A program made the translations under genes and the position numbers. 64,000 nt of DNA from NCBI RefSeq assembly GCF_008831285.2, contig NC_045139.1:6976204-7040203 (forward strand), read 5' to 3'. This document shows positions 50,109 through 60,751 of the stretch, piece after piece (position 1 is the stretch's first letter; each line of letters starts with the position of its first letter). The notes beneath the pieces were generated by a model, which was given only the letters and a program-made list of their open reading frames with translations, ran no database searches and had not been told where the DNA came from. This DNA is from Nymphaea colorata. Lineage: Eukaryota; Streptophyta; Magnoliopsida; Nymphaeales; Nymphaeaceae.

Positions 50109-50550
50109 GATTTGCACCAAGTGGCTAATAGAGATGGCAAGAAAGTGGTGGAAAATGGCCGTCAAGGGGAAGAAACAGGATCTCATTTGTTGCTGTTAAT
50201 ATGATCAATACAAGAGGGAAGGCAACTGAAATTGCGCAGAAGGGCCACTTTGTGGCTTATGCATCAGATGGGCAAAGGTACATGGTTCCCCATGCTTGCC
50301 TTCCAAAGCTAATCTTTCAAGAGTTGTTGAAGATGGCAGAGGAAGAGTTTTTGCTAAGCATTGATGGTGCAATCACATTCCCTTATGATTATGAGGTTAT
50401 AGATTATATCATGTAACTTGTGCAGAGAGACATGTCCCCCAGATTGAGAATGCATTGCTAGTGTCTTTGAGTAGCAGCAGATGCTTGCGGTCCTCTCTGA
50501 TGTCCCAAAACATTTTTTCTTTTCAAAACTGACCCATAGAAGGGTTTTAA
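50109..50550 (+). pseudogene. SAUR pseudogene (plus strand), unit 1 first gene
   Basis: The frame starts MICTKWLIEMARKWW, equivalent to MISTKRLVQMARKWQ. A frameshift around codons 17-24 moves the core into another frame, where INTRGKATEIAQKGHF, YASDGQRYMVP and LLKMAEEEF are readable. A TAA replaces the Ser codon after DYIM (about 50,414). A second frameshift follows before a tail that ends in the family's GFstop equivalent. Position and lesions correspond to the 54,149 pseudogene, 4.04 kb away. Confidence 0.85.
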
Positions 50551-51621
50551 TTGTAGTGTTAAGTGCTTCATACAACACTCTTGAACAAATAAATTGAATA
50601 TTAGTCCCATTTTTGCTCCAAATATTAGCAAGCTGATATTTTTAGTCATGTTCTTTACTCGTGCCATTCACATTTTAACAGTGAAAAATAAGGGAAAGTG
50701 GGGAAGATATATAAGGCTCCAGCGATCATTAGCTTTTGCTAATGTCGACCACGTCTCATGTTGATCGCTAAGGTATATTCGCGTCATGTTTTAACTGAGA
50801 ACGCCCTTCATGTCCATTGAATATGAAATGTGATTCTATATATCATGTAATTCATGATCCAAAATTCAAAGGATTCATTAAAATGGGGTTGCTTCTTACT
50901 CACTGCTGTAAGGAACTGCTGCCAGAAGAATATAACTAAGCATTTTCCCATACCTCTTTTCTCATGGTCTACAGTTTGTCATGTCATGTTGTTCTGATGA
51001 ACTGGGAAAAGAGAAAAAAGAAAACTAATGGCGATACCATTAACAACATCTAAGGGGGAGGTGGCGTTTAGCCAAAAGCAACGGTGAAATTCTGGACTCA
51101 TTTAGTATATAACGGTTACTGCTGATTGGTTTTCTTGAGTAACCTAGGTAGAATCCCGTGCCACATAAATTTGGTGCTCACTGCTCCGGATGAGCACAAA
51201 GAACAAGATTTTCATATCTACGTTTTGCTTGTCTCTTTTTGATCAACCTATAAAAAATTGTAAATAATTTATGTAGCAGCTATTTCACTATGTTTATATG
51301 CTTGTACAAACATTTCTAGCAAATTCGTATGTTCCCGTGTCTTATTCCAGATTCACAGTTAAGGCTTAGTGAGCACGCAATACCACCGCTTCTCAGACTA
51401 TTTTATCTTTCAAAAACCAAAGGAACATCCTCAAACTTCAAGACATTATCAAGTAAAGGAGGCCCATATACTGTGGATGCATATAACTTATGAGGAAAAT
51501 CCACCATTCGGGACATCAATAATCTTTCTGTAGGGGTATGAGTAGGTCTGCATCTTTAATGGCCCCATCCCTTGCAGGACGAAATAGGCATATAGCATGT
51601 GTCTATGCTATGATAAGTACC

Positions 51622-51723
51622 AACATGTCTGCTTGGTAGGCCCCTCCATCACATGCCTCTGAAATCCCACTTGCCCTGCATGTAATGAGGACCAACCCAA
51701 CTCCATCCCACAGTCTATATATA
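51622..51723 (+). promoter_or_regulatory. SAUR promoter block and TATA box (for 51,847)
   Basis: The block GTACCAACATGTCTGCTTGG, TCACATGCCTCTGAAATCCC and ACTTGCCCTGCATGTAATGA is shared with the promoters at 55.65, 57.64 and 60.50 kb. TATATATA at 51,716-51,723, followed by CATACACAAGAGGCTTGAG, sits 131 bases before the ATG. TGTCTG is a weak auxin-response-element-like TGTCNN. CACATG is an E-box. Confidence 0.65.
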
Positions 51724-51846
51724 CATACACAAGAGGCTTGAGTTTGTCAAACACTCGCTACCACAGATCAACTACCCTCCAATACCTTGCTCACTGTCGA
51801 GATAGCATTTCAATATCGCGTTCGCCTTCGTCACCATTCTGCAAGA

Positions 51847-52287
51847 ATGATCAGCACAAAGAGGCTAGTACAGATGGCCAGGAAATGGCAAAAGATGGCT
51901 GCAAGAGGAAGGAAAAGAATCTCATTTGGTGTTGTGCCCAAGAGCAATTCAAGCAAGAAAGTAGCTGCAATTGCAGAGAAGGGACACTTTGTAGCCTACG
52001 CATCTGATGGCAAAAGGTACATGGTTCCCCTTGCCTGCCTCCAACGGCCAATCTTCCAGGAGCTGTTGAAGATGGCAGAAGAAGAGTTCGGGCTGAACAT
52101 TGATGGTGCAATTACATTCCCTTGTGATTCTACAGTCATGGACTATATCGTGTCACTCGTGCAAAGAGACATATCTATTCAAATGGAGTATGCACTCATA
52201 GCATCTCTCAGCAGCAGTAGATGCTCCTCATCCTCTGTCTTGCCCCAAAGCCATCCTTACCAGCAAATGCCCCTTCAAGGGTTTTAA
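51847..52287 (+). CDS. SAUR: SAUR-like auxin-responsive protein (SAUR61-68 type)
   Basis: Intronless, 146 residues. It starts MISTKRLVQMARKWQKMAA, an amphipathic basic N-terminus. The SAUR core spans about residues 44-115 (EKGHFVAYASDGKRYMVPLA, FQELLKMAEEEFGL, GAITFPCDS) and the tail is Ser-rich, ending QMPLQGF. The start at 51,847 fits the family; an upstream in-frame extension to 51,787 lies within the 5'UTR. Tail and length resemble Arabidopsis SAUR61-68, a known tandem cluster. Family role: PP2C.D inhibition, H+-ATPase activation and cell expansion. It is the intact second gene of duplicated unit 1, differing from the 55,895 copy at ten codons including the stop there. Confidence 0.93.
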   Translation: MISTKRLVQMARKWQKMAARGRKRISFGVVPKSNSSKKVAAIAEKGHFVAYASDGKRYMVPLACLQRPIFQELLKMAEEEFGLNIDGAITFPCDSTVMDYIVSLVQRDISIQMEYALIASLSSSRCSSSSVLPQSHPYQQMPLQGF

Positions 52288-52318
52288 CCGAAGGGCTTGT
52301 ACTTTCATACAATATACT

Positions 52319-52326
52319 TGTACATA
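52319..52326 (+). promoter_or_regulatory. UGUACAUA element in SAUR 3'UTR (gene 51,847)
   Basis: TGTACATA occurs 31 bases after the stop codon, within a block (TATACTTGTACATACAAAAA then TTTTTGAAT) conserved downstream of the other full-length plus-strand SAURs. It matches the PUF/Pumilio consensus UGUANAUA. It could equally be a far-upstream polyadenylation element. Confidence 0.5.
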
Positions 52327-53059
52327 CAAAAATTTTTGAATCGAATTCAAGCGTTATTCGCGACATTTGCTGCCTTTCTGTTTTTATCTCTTCAGTCATA
52401 ATTAAGACAGTATAAGATTAGGAAAGCAATTTGAGACATTGATTATCTCCGTGGTAGTAATTATATGTATAAAGAATATCGACATGCCATTCAGACACTG
52501 CTATTATCGGTCCATGTTAAAGAACCGTAGTTGAGAAACACCTGCATCGAGACTGTTGTTCAGAGTTCTGCGTATTGTTTACTTGATGATTCAAGTTCTA
52601 AATCCATCAGTAATGATGTTCTTTTTAACTGGGCCAAACTATAAATCACGAAAAGAAAATTTTAGCTAGATATAAGTTAGAAAGAGAAAAGAAAATTCAG
52701 GCAAGTACCCCATTATGCGCCTACTTAATTCCTTTGTCATGTGCGTTTTTCTCACCTGCTTGAAGAACAAAGTTGAGAAAGCCATTTTTCTTGTGGTAGA
52801 AAAATGTTTTCTGCCTTGTAACTTGATGAACTAGAAAAAAAACGTGTATGCATGTAAAAATATTTAACTAACAGGAAAAGAAAACGAAAAAGTACACCTC
52901 TTGGGTAGGCTTGTGAAATTGTTGGGTTGCTTGGTTATTTAGAAATTTAAAGGAAAAGGGATGATAAACTATGGACCAAAGTTTTTCAGCATCTAGTCTG
53001 CATCTGTCTCATTCAGTGCATTAACTCATGCAAATATTTTACTCATTCGTACAGTTTCT

Positions 53060-53460
53060 TTCGTAAGAATTTTTGGATTGTGCACGCATATATCAAGATC
53101 ATAGATATCGGAGTAGATCCGCATGTACTCCCAAGGGGAGCATGCATGTGATATTGTCCATTCGATCTCTTTCTAACAAGTATGGATGTTGGACGCCAAC
53201 CATAAATTACGGAGCCATCATGAAAATTATTCGGTTCGCTGCTAGCCTGGATCCACAACTTGGGGCATGAAAGTAACTTTGGATCCAAGTTCCAACTAAA
53301 AGAATTATTAAAGCTTCGACTTGTTGAGTTGAAATCGGCAAGAATTTGGATCGGGTCAAAGTCCAGAAAAAAGGGTTCTCCACTCCAAGCTCAGGATGTT
53401 GGTGTTAATGACCCCAACCAGGACAACTCTTTTAGATGGTCTTCAATCAGCTCGGCCCAC
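53060..53460 (+). repeat. SAUR-unit intergenic repeat, copy A
   Basis: The stretch from TTTTTGGATTGTGCACGCAT to CTCAGGATGTTGGTGTTAAT is clearly homologous to 56,880-57,340, and partly to 59,050-59,330 and 63,660-63,800. Shared landmarks include GTACTCCCAAGG, GCATGTGATATTGTCCATT, GCTAGCCTGGATCCACAACT and GGGGCATGAAAG. It is part of the duplicated SAUR unit and not coding. Confidence 0.85.
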
Positions 53461-54148
53461 AGTCATTCATTTACAGCAGTTTACTAGCAAAACTGTTTAC
53501 TAGATCGCCTTAGTGGCTCCATGATTCAGCTTGGCGCCTCCTTGCGCATTCTAGATTGGCCTTGGACATGTGGGGGCGTTAGAGACAAGCTTGCTGGCCC
53601 AATTTATGTATGCCCATCAAGTCACATGGAAAGTTGGAAGGTTTAGAAACCACCATCAAGCAATAGAGCAAACTATAGGCTGAAATCATTTCATTTCTTT
53701 CAGAAAGCTAGAAATAAGAATCATAATATCAAGATAAACGAAAGAGAGGAAAATTTAACATCAAGATGTAACCAAGTTAGAAAAGGGTAGGAAATAATAA
53801 TGGAAAAAGTGACTTAGTGGTCTCATTGTCCACAATTTTGATTGATATTGGTCTACCACCTGTTAAGAGAAGCATATGGTTGATTCTCTGTTGTGATAAG
53901 CACCTGCATGACCCAACTCTTTGTCCGTCACATTCTGCTCCACCCCCACTTGCTTCTTACGCGTTCGATATAAAGAAACTTTATTTCATATGTGAGTATG
54001 TCTATATATACATATATATACAATTTGCTGACAGCTTACCACCCACTAGGGCCAAAACACCAAGATGTCGTTTCACACTCCAGCTATTCTTTTGGCTTTT
54101 TGAGATAACAGTTCGATTACATTTCCCTTGTACCATTGTTCTGCATGA

Positions 54149-54416
54149 ATGATTAGCACTAGGAAGTGGCAAAAAGCGGCTGATACAGGAAGAAAAAGGA
54201 TCTGATTTGTCGCAGAGTTCAGACTGAATATTGATGGCGCAGTTACATTCCCTTGTGATTCTATGGTCATCGATTACATCATGTCACTTGTGAAAAGAGA
54301 CGTGTCTAGGAAGATGGAGAATGTATTGGTTGTGTGTCTAAGTAGCAGTAGATGTTTGCCGTTCTCTATTTTGCTCCAAAGCCATCTTTGCCAACAAATG
54401 CCCCTTGAAGGATCTA
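54149..54416 (+). pseudogene. SAUR pseudogene with central deletion, unit 2 first gene
   Basis: Begins MISTRKWQKAADTGRKRI, then TGA in place of the Ser codon, and jumps after FVAEF to RLNIDGAVTFPCDSMVIDYI. The whole SAUR core from GHFVAYAS to KMAEEE is deleted. The downstream frame is otherwise good (SLVKRDVSRKMENVLVVCLS, SSRCLPFSILLQSH), but the terminal GFstop is lost through a one-base deletion. It corresponds in position to the 50,109 pseudogene. Confidence 0.88.
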
Positions 54417-55651
54417 ACTGTAGTGTTAGGCTTTATCTTGATATTGTTCAAATTTTGCTCAAATTATCAGGCTGGTGCTTTAACATGTTCCTTTTTCTTT
54501 TTTCAAATTCTTACACGTAAGCTGGGGTTTCATCACGTCTTAAATGAGAAAGAAAAAGGGAAAGTGGTGAAGCAAATTAAGGATTTAGCAATTGTCATTC
54601 TCACCAGTATACTGATATATACCAAGAATATGCACATCTCCTACATTGGTATGTGGCATTCATGTCATCTTGTAAAAGCGAAGCCCTTCCTCATGTTTGT
54701 TGCACAGTGATCACATAGTTCGAATTCCAAAGTTCAATAAAATCATAGATCCTTTAATGGTTACTTGGGAAAAGGCAAAAAGGAAAGAGAAGAAAAAAGG
54801 CAGGAAAAGGAAACGTCTAATGATTTACTGGATCGTTTCAGGCAGGGTAGAAGAATTATCTTGATTTTCTCTTTCTCAATCTCCCGTGGAACTGATGTGG
54901 ACGAATATAAGCAAAAATTAGCATTCCCCTTGTGCTACAATTTGGTGCATCATGATGTTTTGATTAAGTGTAAAAGAAAAACTCAATCATAATAGAACTA
55001 ATTAATACAAAATGGCAAGCCTATTTAGTGAAAAAGTAACCATAAAAAAGGGTTTCAGATTATTTCTGCGCAATTGTGGTTGTTGTTGATTGATTTCTGC
55101 ATGAACCTTCCTAGATCATGCGGCCTATATAATTGCTCTGCCTATTAGGAAAAGGAGCATGCTCATATGACGAGTGAGGGACTCAAGATAGTTTGTTCAT
55201 ATATGTTTTGTTTGTCTTCTTCATTACATGTATTCATAGAAATAACCATAACAATAGATATTTCACTATGTTTATGCCTACTACATTATGGGCATATTCG
55301 TATGTCCCCATGTGTTTACTTCTAACATAGTATCACTTATTCACAGAAAAGGTTACATAGCACCGAAAGCAATTGTATGCTAAACTATCGTAGTTCTTTC
55401 AGGAAATTAAACAACAAAACAATCATTTATAACTTCAAAGTTCAAAACACTATCAGACAGAAGGCGGCCCAGATGTTGAGTACCATAACTGATTAATGAG
55501 GAACTTCCACCATTCAGAACATCAATGAAGCCACCGTATACAAGACTGCAGACATGACCGGACTCGCTTGTATAATGAGCCCACCAGTTGTAGGATGAAA
55601 TACGCATATAGCATGTGTTTCGGCTATGACGAGAAACAACAGACCCATTTC

Positions 55652-55754
55652 CATGTCTGCTTGGTAGGGCCTCTGATCACATGCCTCTCAAATCCCACTT
55701 GCTTTGCATGTAATGAAGGCCAAACCAACTTCATTGCCATTGTACTTATATATA
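55652..55754 (+). promoter_or_regulatory. SAUR promoter block and TATA box (for 55,895)
   Basis: Contains CCATGTCTGCTTGGTAGGGC, GATCACATGCCTCTCAAATC and CCACTTGCTTTGCATGTAAT, with TATATATA at 55,747-55,754 followed by CATACACAAGAGGCTTGAG. Nearly identical to the promoter of the intact 51,847 gene, although the coding sequence has a stop. Confidence 0.65.
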
Positions 55755-55894
55755 CATACACAAGAGGCTTGAGTTTCTCATCAACACCAAGGGAGCTAAG
55801 CACTCAATACCATAGATCAACTACCCTTCCAATAGACGACTACAATTCTGAGATAGTTTTCGATCTCGATCACCTTCATCGCAATCCTGCAAGA

Positions 55895-56335
55895 ATGATC
55901 AGCACAAAGAGGCTAGTACAGATGGCCAGAAAATGGCAAAAGATGGCTGCAAGAGGAAGGAAAAGAATCTCGTTTGGCGTTGTGCCCAAGAGCAATTCGA
56001 GAAAGAAAGTAGCTTAAATTGCAGAGAAGGGACATTTTGTGGCCTACGCATCCGATGGCAAAAGATACATGGTTCCCCTCGCCTGCCTCCAACGGCCAAT
56101 CTTCCAGGAGCTGTTGAAGATGGCAGAAGAAGAATTCGGACTGAACATTGATGGTGCGATTACATTTCCTTGTGATTCTACGGTGCTGGACTACATCGTC
56201 TCACTTGTGCAAAGAGACATGTCCGTTCAGATGGAGGACGCTCTGATAACATCTCTAAGCAGTAGTAGTTGCTCCTCATCCTCTGTCCTGCCCCAAAGCC
56301 ATTGTTACCAACAAATGCCCCTTGAAGGGTTCTAA
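55895..56335 (+). pseudogene. SAUR gene disrupted by a single nonsense codon, unit 2 second gene
   Basis: The reading frame is full length (441 bases, no indel) from MISTKRLVQMARKWQ to QMPLEGF. Codon 41, GCA in the 51,847 copy, is TAA (56,015-56,017). The stop lies just before the SAUR core, so only a 40-residue N-terminal peptide would be made. All core motifs downstream are intact (GHFVAYASDGKRYMVP, LLKMAEEEFGLNIDG). Promoter and 3'UTR blocks are retained. This suggests recent loss or an allele segregating in the population. Two substitutions (GC to TA) are needed for this codon change. Confidence 0.85.
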
Positions 56336-56879
56336 ACGAAGGGCTTTTACCTTCATACCATGTACAGACGAAAATTTTTGAATCGAATTAAATCTTTCTC
56401 CATGACATTAGCTGCTTGCAATTTTTCTCTCTCTAATCATGATTAAGATATTAGAAGATTAGATAAGAATTTGAATATTCATGTACCATGTAGACACTTC
56501 TATAATCCTCTACTTTATAGAACTGTAATTGAGAATGCCATGCATCGTTTTCGAGAGTTCTACATACTGCTTGATTGATTATTTCAAATTTGAAAACATT
56601 AAGTGATCAAGCAAAGAAAATTTCAGCTAGATCAAAAGTTAACATATCATTTCTGCTGTGCAATTCGATGAATCAAATTTAAAACTTGCATGTATGTCAA
56701 TAAAATATTTAACTAACAGAAAAGGGAAAGCAGAAGTGCACCTCGTGGGTAGGCCTGTAAAATTGTCAGTTTAATTAGATAACAAGAGAAAGGGAGAAGG
56801 ATGATAAAATGTGGGCCAAAAGATTTCCAGCACCTACGGCGCATTTACTCAAGCAATATTAAATCATTGATACAATTTT

Positions 56880-57340
56880 TTTTTTTGTATGAATTTTTGG
56901 ATTGTGCATGCATATAATCAATGTCATGGATCCGGAAGTAGATTCGCATGTACTCCCAAGGGAATCATGCATGTGATATTGTCCATTTCTCTTTGGCATA
57001 TGTGAAGTATTTTCTAGCAAGTATGGATATTGGGCCCAACCATAAATTATGGAGCTATCATGAAAATTATTGGATTTCGCTGCTAGCCTGGATCCACAAC
57101 TTGGGGCATGAAAGTGGCACTTTGGATTCAACTAAAAGAATTATTAGACCTCCAACTTGCTGAATTGAAATCGCCAAGAATTTGGATAGGACCAAGGTCC
57201 AATAACAAAAGGTTCTTCATTCCAAGCGCAGACCTTGAACTTGATGAATTGAAATTGCCAAGCGGACCAAGGTCCAATCGAAAAAGATGCTTCACTCCAA
57301 GCTCAGGATGTTGGTGTTCATGAACCCAACCAGGCTGACT
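56880..57340 (+). repeat. SAUR-unit intergenic repeat, copy B
   Basis: Homologous to 53,060-53,460 over almost its whole length, including GTACTCCCAAGG, GCATGTGATATTGTCCATT, GCTAGCCTGGATCCACAACT and CTCAGGATGTTGGTGTTCAT. An extra internal repetition of the GACCAAGGTCCAA...CTTCA segment occurs at about 57,189-57,300. Confidence 0.85.
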
Positions 57341-57399
57341 CTTACATGGTCCTGCACAACCAACACAATACTTGGTCCCTTCCATGTTTCTGTCTCAAT

Positions 57400-57600
57400 G
57401 GAAGAAGGTGATTTAGTTGTTTCATCGTCCACAAGTTTGACTGGCATTGGACCTACCAGCTGTAAAAAGAAGCATATGGCTGTCTCTGGATAAGTACCTG
57501 CATGGCCAACTCTGTCCATCACATGCGTCCCAGCAGCAACTTGCTGCTAATGTGTTCAATAGAAAGCAACTTAATTTCTGCCTTTTTGTACAACAAAATG
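57400..57600 (+). promoter_or_regulatory. Orphan SAUR promoter relic without a gene
   Basis: GGATAAGTACCTGCATGGCC, AACTCTGTCCATCACATGCG and TGTTCAATAGAAAGCAACTT match the region upstream of the 54,149 pseudogene (TGATAAGCACCTGCATGACC, GTTCGATATAAAGAAACTTT at 53,895-53,980). Instead of a SAUR frame, a second complete promoter block for the 57,884 gene follows directly. The first gene of this unit has therefore been deleted. Confidence 0.65.
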
Positions 57601-57639
57601 GGTATGTAGTATGTGTTTATGCTATGAGAAGTACCAACA

Positions 57640-57751
57640 AGGCATTTCCTTGTCTTTTACTTGGTAGGCCCCCTGATCACATGCCTCTCAAATCCCACTT
57701 GCCTTCCATGTAATGAAGGCCAAGCCAACTTCATTGCCACTGCCTATATAT
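57640..57751 (+). promoter_or_regulatory. SAUR promoter block and TATA box (for 57,884)
   Basis: Contains TTGGTAGGCCCCCTGATCAC, ATGCCTCTCAAATCCCACTT and GCCTTCCATGTAATGAAGGC. TATATAT at 57,745-57,751, followed by GCATACTCAAGAGGCTTGAG, lies about 135 bases before the ATG. Confidence 0.65.
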
Positions 57752-57883
57752 GCATACTCAAGAGGCTTGAGTTTGTCATCAACACGAGGACCTAAACACT
57801 CGCTACCATAGACCAACCGTCTTTCAAGAGAGTGCTCCACTTTTGAGAAAGTATTTGATCAGCTTTAGCACCATCCTGCAAAA

Positions 57884-58324
57884 ATGATCAGCACAAAGAG
57901 GCTAGTACAGATGGCCAGGAAATGGCAAAAGATGGCTGCAAAGGGAAGGAAAAGGATCTCATTTGGTGTTGTGCCCAAGAGCAGTACAAGCAAGAATGCA
58001 GTTGCAATTGCAGAGAAGGGACACTTCATCGCTTATGCATCTGATGGCAAAAGGTACACGGTTCCCCTGGCTTGCCTCCAACGACCAATCTTCCAGGAGT
58101 TGTTGAAGATGGCCGAAGAAGAGTTCGGGCTGAACATCAATGGTGCAATCACATTCCCTTGTGATTCTACAGTCGTTGATTATATCATGTCACTTGTGCA
58201 GAGAGACATGTCAAGGCAGATCGAGGAAGCATTGGTTGCATCTCTAGGCAGCAGTAGATGCTTCTCATCCTCTGTCCTGCCACAGAGCTATCCTTACCAA
58301 CACATGCCCCTTGAAGGGTTTTAA
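57884..58324 (+). CDS. SAUR: SAUR-like auxin-responsive protein (SAUR61-68 type)
   Basis: Intronless, 146 residues, starting MISTKRLVQMARKWQKMAAK. The core has EKGHFIAYASDGKRYTVPLA, FQELLKMAEEEFGLNINGAI and TFPCDSTVVDYIM, and the tail ends HMPLEGF. Upstream it has the shared promoter block and TATA box; downstream it has the UGUACAUA block. It appears to be the only surviving gene of the third unit. Family role is growth promotion through PP2C.D inhibition. No lesion seen. Confidence 0.94.
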   Translation: MISTKRLVQMARKWQKMAAKGRKRISFGVVPKSSTSKNAVAIAEKGHFIAYASDGKRYTVPLACLQRPIFQELLKMAEEEFGLNINGAITFPCDSTVVDYIMSLVQRDMSRQIEEALVASLGSSRCFSSSVLPQSYPYQHMPLEGF

Positions 58325-58355
58325 CTGAAGGGTCTATTCCTTCATAGAATATACC

Positions 58356-58363
58356 TGTACATA
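58356..58363 (+). promoter_or_regulatory. UGUACAUA element in SAUR 3'UTR (gene 57,884)
   Basis: TGTACATA 31 bases after the stop codon, in the context ATACCTGTACATATGAAAAT then TTTGAAATGAATTCAA. This is the same position and context as in the 51,847 gene. Confidence 0.5.
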
Positions 58364-59049
58364 TGAAAATTTTGAAATGAATTCAATTTTTGGTTCAATA
58401 GATGAACAGTCTTGCAGTTCTTTTCCATCCCTCTTTCATCATATTTAAAGAAAAACCAGGTTGGTCACGTTTTGAGTAATTTCAAGTATGAAGAACTTTA
58501 ATATAACTCTTCTACTACCTCATAGATCCATCTTGTTCATGTTAGTTGTACAGAACTCCTCGTATATCCTTCAGCAAATTTCAAATCCATTAGTAATTAT
58601 CTTTTTTTAAAAGAGTGAAAGAGTAAATTTGAGAAAAGAAAAACTTAAAGATTAAGTGAAAAATCAAAATCCAAAGAGGAAACATCAACTATCTGGTATC
58701 TGCACAGCAGGTTAGTTCGAATAATGTAACTGAGCGGCTTGATTGAATTGTGTGCATATTTTGTTGCTATATATGGTACTAATGCTCGAAAAACACAACT
58801 CAGATTGCCCAATTTTGCTTGTGATATAGGAGTACCGCCATATAGTTTGATGAATTCAAATAGAAGAAAGTTTATGCACCTAACTATATTTAGCTGACAG
58901 TGATTGTGCTGGTTATGTCTGTACAAAGTGGTGGTCCGTGTCACTGTTACGAACAAGGGGGTAAAATATGAACCATCTAGGATTTGCTAAACTGTCTCTT
59001 TCAGATATTAGCCCATGCAAATGTTGAATCATATTTTAGAATTCTTTTT

Positions 59050-59340
59050 ATTTGCAGATTTTGCTTGTAGATGCATCTATCAAGATCACGGTCACATGTG
59101 CAGATCCCCATGTACTGCTAAAGGGAGCAATGCATGTGACGTTGTCCATTTCTTTTGGGCATGTATGTGAACGATTTCCAATCAAGTATAGATACTGGTT
59201 CTCGCCACAATATCTTGGGATACATCATGGAAGTGACTGGATTAGATGCTAGCCTCAAAGCACAGCACCCTGGTGGCATGAAAGCGACATTTTGGATCCA
59301 ACCAAAAATTATTAGGGTTTGGATAAATGCTACTTTCAGG
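59050..59340 (+). repeat. SAUR-unit intergenic repeat, copy C (diverged)
   Basis: A more diverged copy of the intergenic repeat: CTATCAAGATCACGG, CCCCATGTACTGCTAAAGGG, GCATGTGACGTTGTCCATTT, GCTAGCCTCAAAGCACAGCA and GGCATGAAAGCGACATTTTG align with copies A and B. Confidence 0.75.
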
Positions 59341-60489
59341 ATGAGGATGAATTACTAGAGCTAAGATCTTGTCTTTCTGCAGGCATAAGTATCCCTGGCT
59401 TCTCCTTGACAAAAATGCAAATTTAATGACATAAGCATGGAAATATGTCCAAAATACGTGGCAAAGATCCTGTCTCTTAAAATGCGTAAGTATTAACACT
59501 TTCTCTTTGATATAATGCAAACTCGAAGGACATGTGAACAGAATTTGTTCAAATATAGTTTTAAGGACCACATTCTGAGGATAAAAATTCAGCGTATTAC
59601 TGAGATCTGGGAATAGGATAGCTATATGTGCATGTGTATATATGATGAGGCAGGAAAGTGAGTGTTTCTACTCACATGGCAACTGCAAATGAGTCTATAT
59701 GCGTGTGATGTTGGCGGCCGCAACACAGAACTAAGGTCACGCCATAAAGCCTTGTGTCCATTTTAACCAGATTCAGAAACCATGGATGACTGATTGGCAA
59801 AGCTGTATTACCATGTCTCCTTTGTTGCAGTGTCTTCTGTACAATCACGTGACTTGTTGCCATGCCTAGCCTTCTATGGTATACCATAGAGGAAATGGAC
59901 CAGAAGGGGAATGGAAGTGAAGTTGATAGCACAGGAAGGCAACAGTCTAGACAGGAAATTTAGCTTTGGGCCCAAGATGTCCATAGTGCATGTAAGAGTA
60001 GTTTAAGCTTGATTAGGACTTTAAGCAGAAAAATATAAAGCTAATGCCAGTCACAACTTAGTTGACGTCTAATTTCCATTGATTGCCCGAAAAAAGCATA
60101 GCAAGATCCCCACACTAAGCCCAATGCTTAGAATTTTAAGTTTGGTCCATCTTGACATTTCTTTGAACCTTTCCAGCACAGCCTTGTTGTTGTTGGGGCC
60201 AAAGGTTCAACCTCTTTAAGCTAATCCGGAGCGTGAAATTTGAGTCTCAATCAATCAAATTGCAGAAACCTCATTCATGTCTCCTAAAAGCTAAAAAAGC
60301 ATAACATCAATTCATATGTGTAAGGAAGCCCTGTATGTCCACCGACAATGAATAAGCCATATCCAACCATATAAAAATTTTCAATTCTATTGGTTTCGAA
60401 ACTGGTGGCTTCATATAATACTCATTTATATTGGTCCCACCACTTCTGGAGAAAATCAGCCTATGGCATGTTTCCATGCTCTGATGAGT
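59341..60489. other. Spacer before the last SAUR gene
   Basis: AT-rich, no gene supported. The minus-strand open frame 59,672-59,932 shows no resemblance to a known family. Confidence 0.45.
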
Positions 60490-60610
60490 ACCAACATATC
60501 GATCTTCTTGTTAATTTGGCATGGTCCCTTCATCACATGCTTCTGAAACCACGCTTGCCTTTTTTTATTCAATGCAATGAAGTCAATTTATTTCCTCCTT
60601 CTATATATAT
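60490..60610 (+). promoter_or_regulatory. SAUR promoter block and TATA box (for 60,752)
   Basis: A diverged version of the shared block: GAGTACCAACATATCGATCT, TTCATCACATGCTTCTGAAA and CCACGCTTGCC. TATATATAT at 60,602-60,610, followed by GTACCTACACAGGCAAC, lies about 142 bases before the ATG. Confidence 0.6.
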
Positions 60611-60751
60611 GTACCTACACAGGCAACTATTTTCAGTCATACACACACCCCAGTTACTACCAAGAATCAACTACCCTCAATAGTACTCTACCTGTGTCTT
60701 CAGCAAGGCATTTGATCATCAACGATTACCTTCACTTCTGTCAAAAAAAAA

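Noticed and set aside
50354-50667. Minus-strand open frames across the 50.1-kb SAUR pseudogene
   Set aside because: Antisense shadows of the pseudogene.
59672-59932. 86-codon minus-strand open frame between SAUR genes
   Set aside because: No homology recognised, and no conserved counterpart in the homologous spacers of the other SAUR units.
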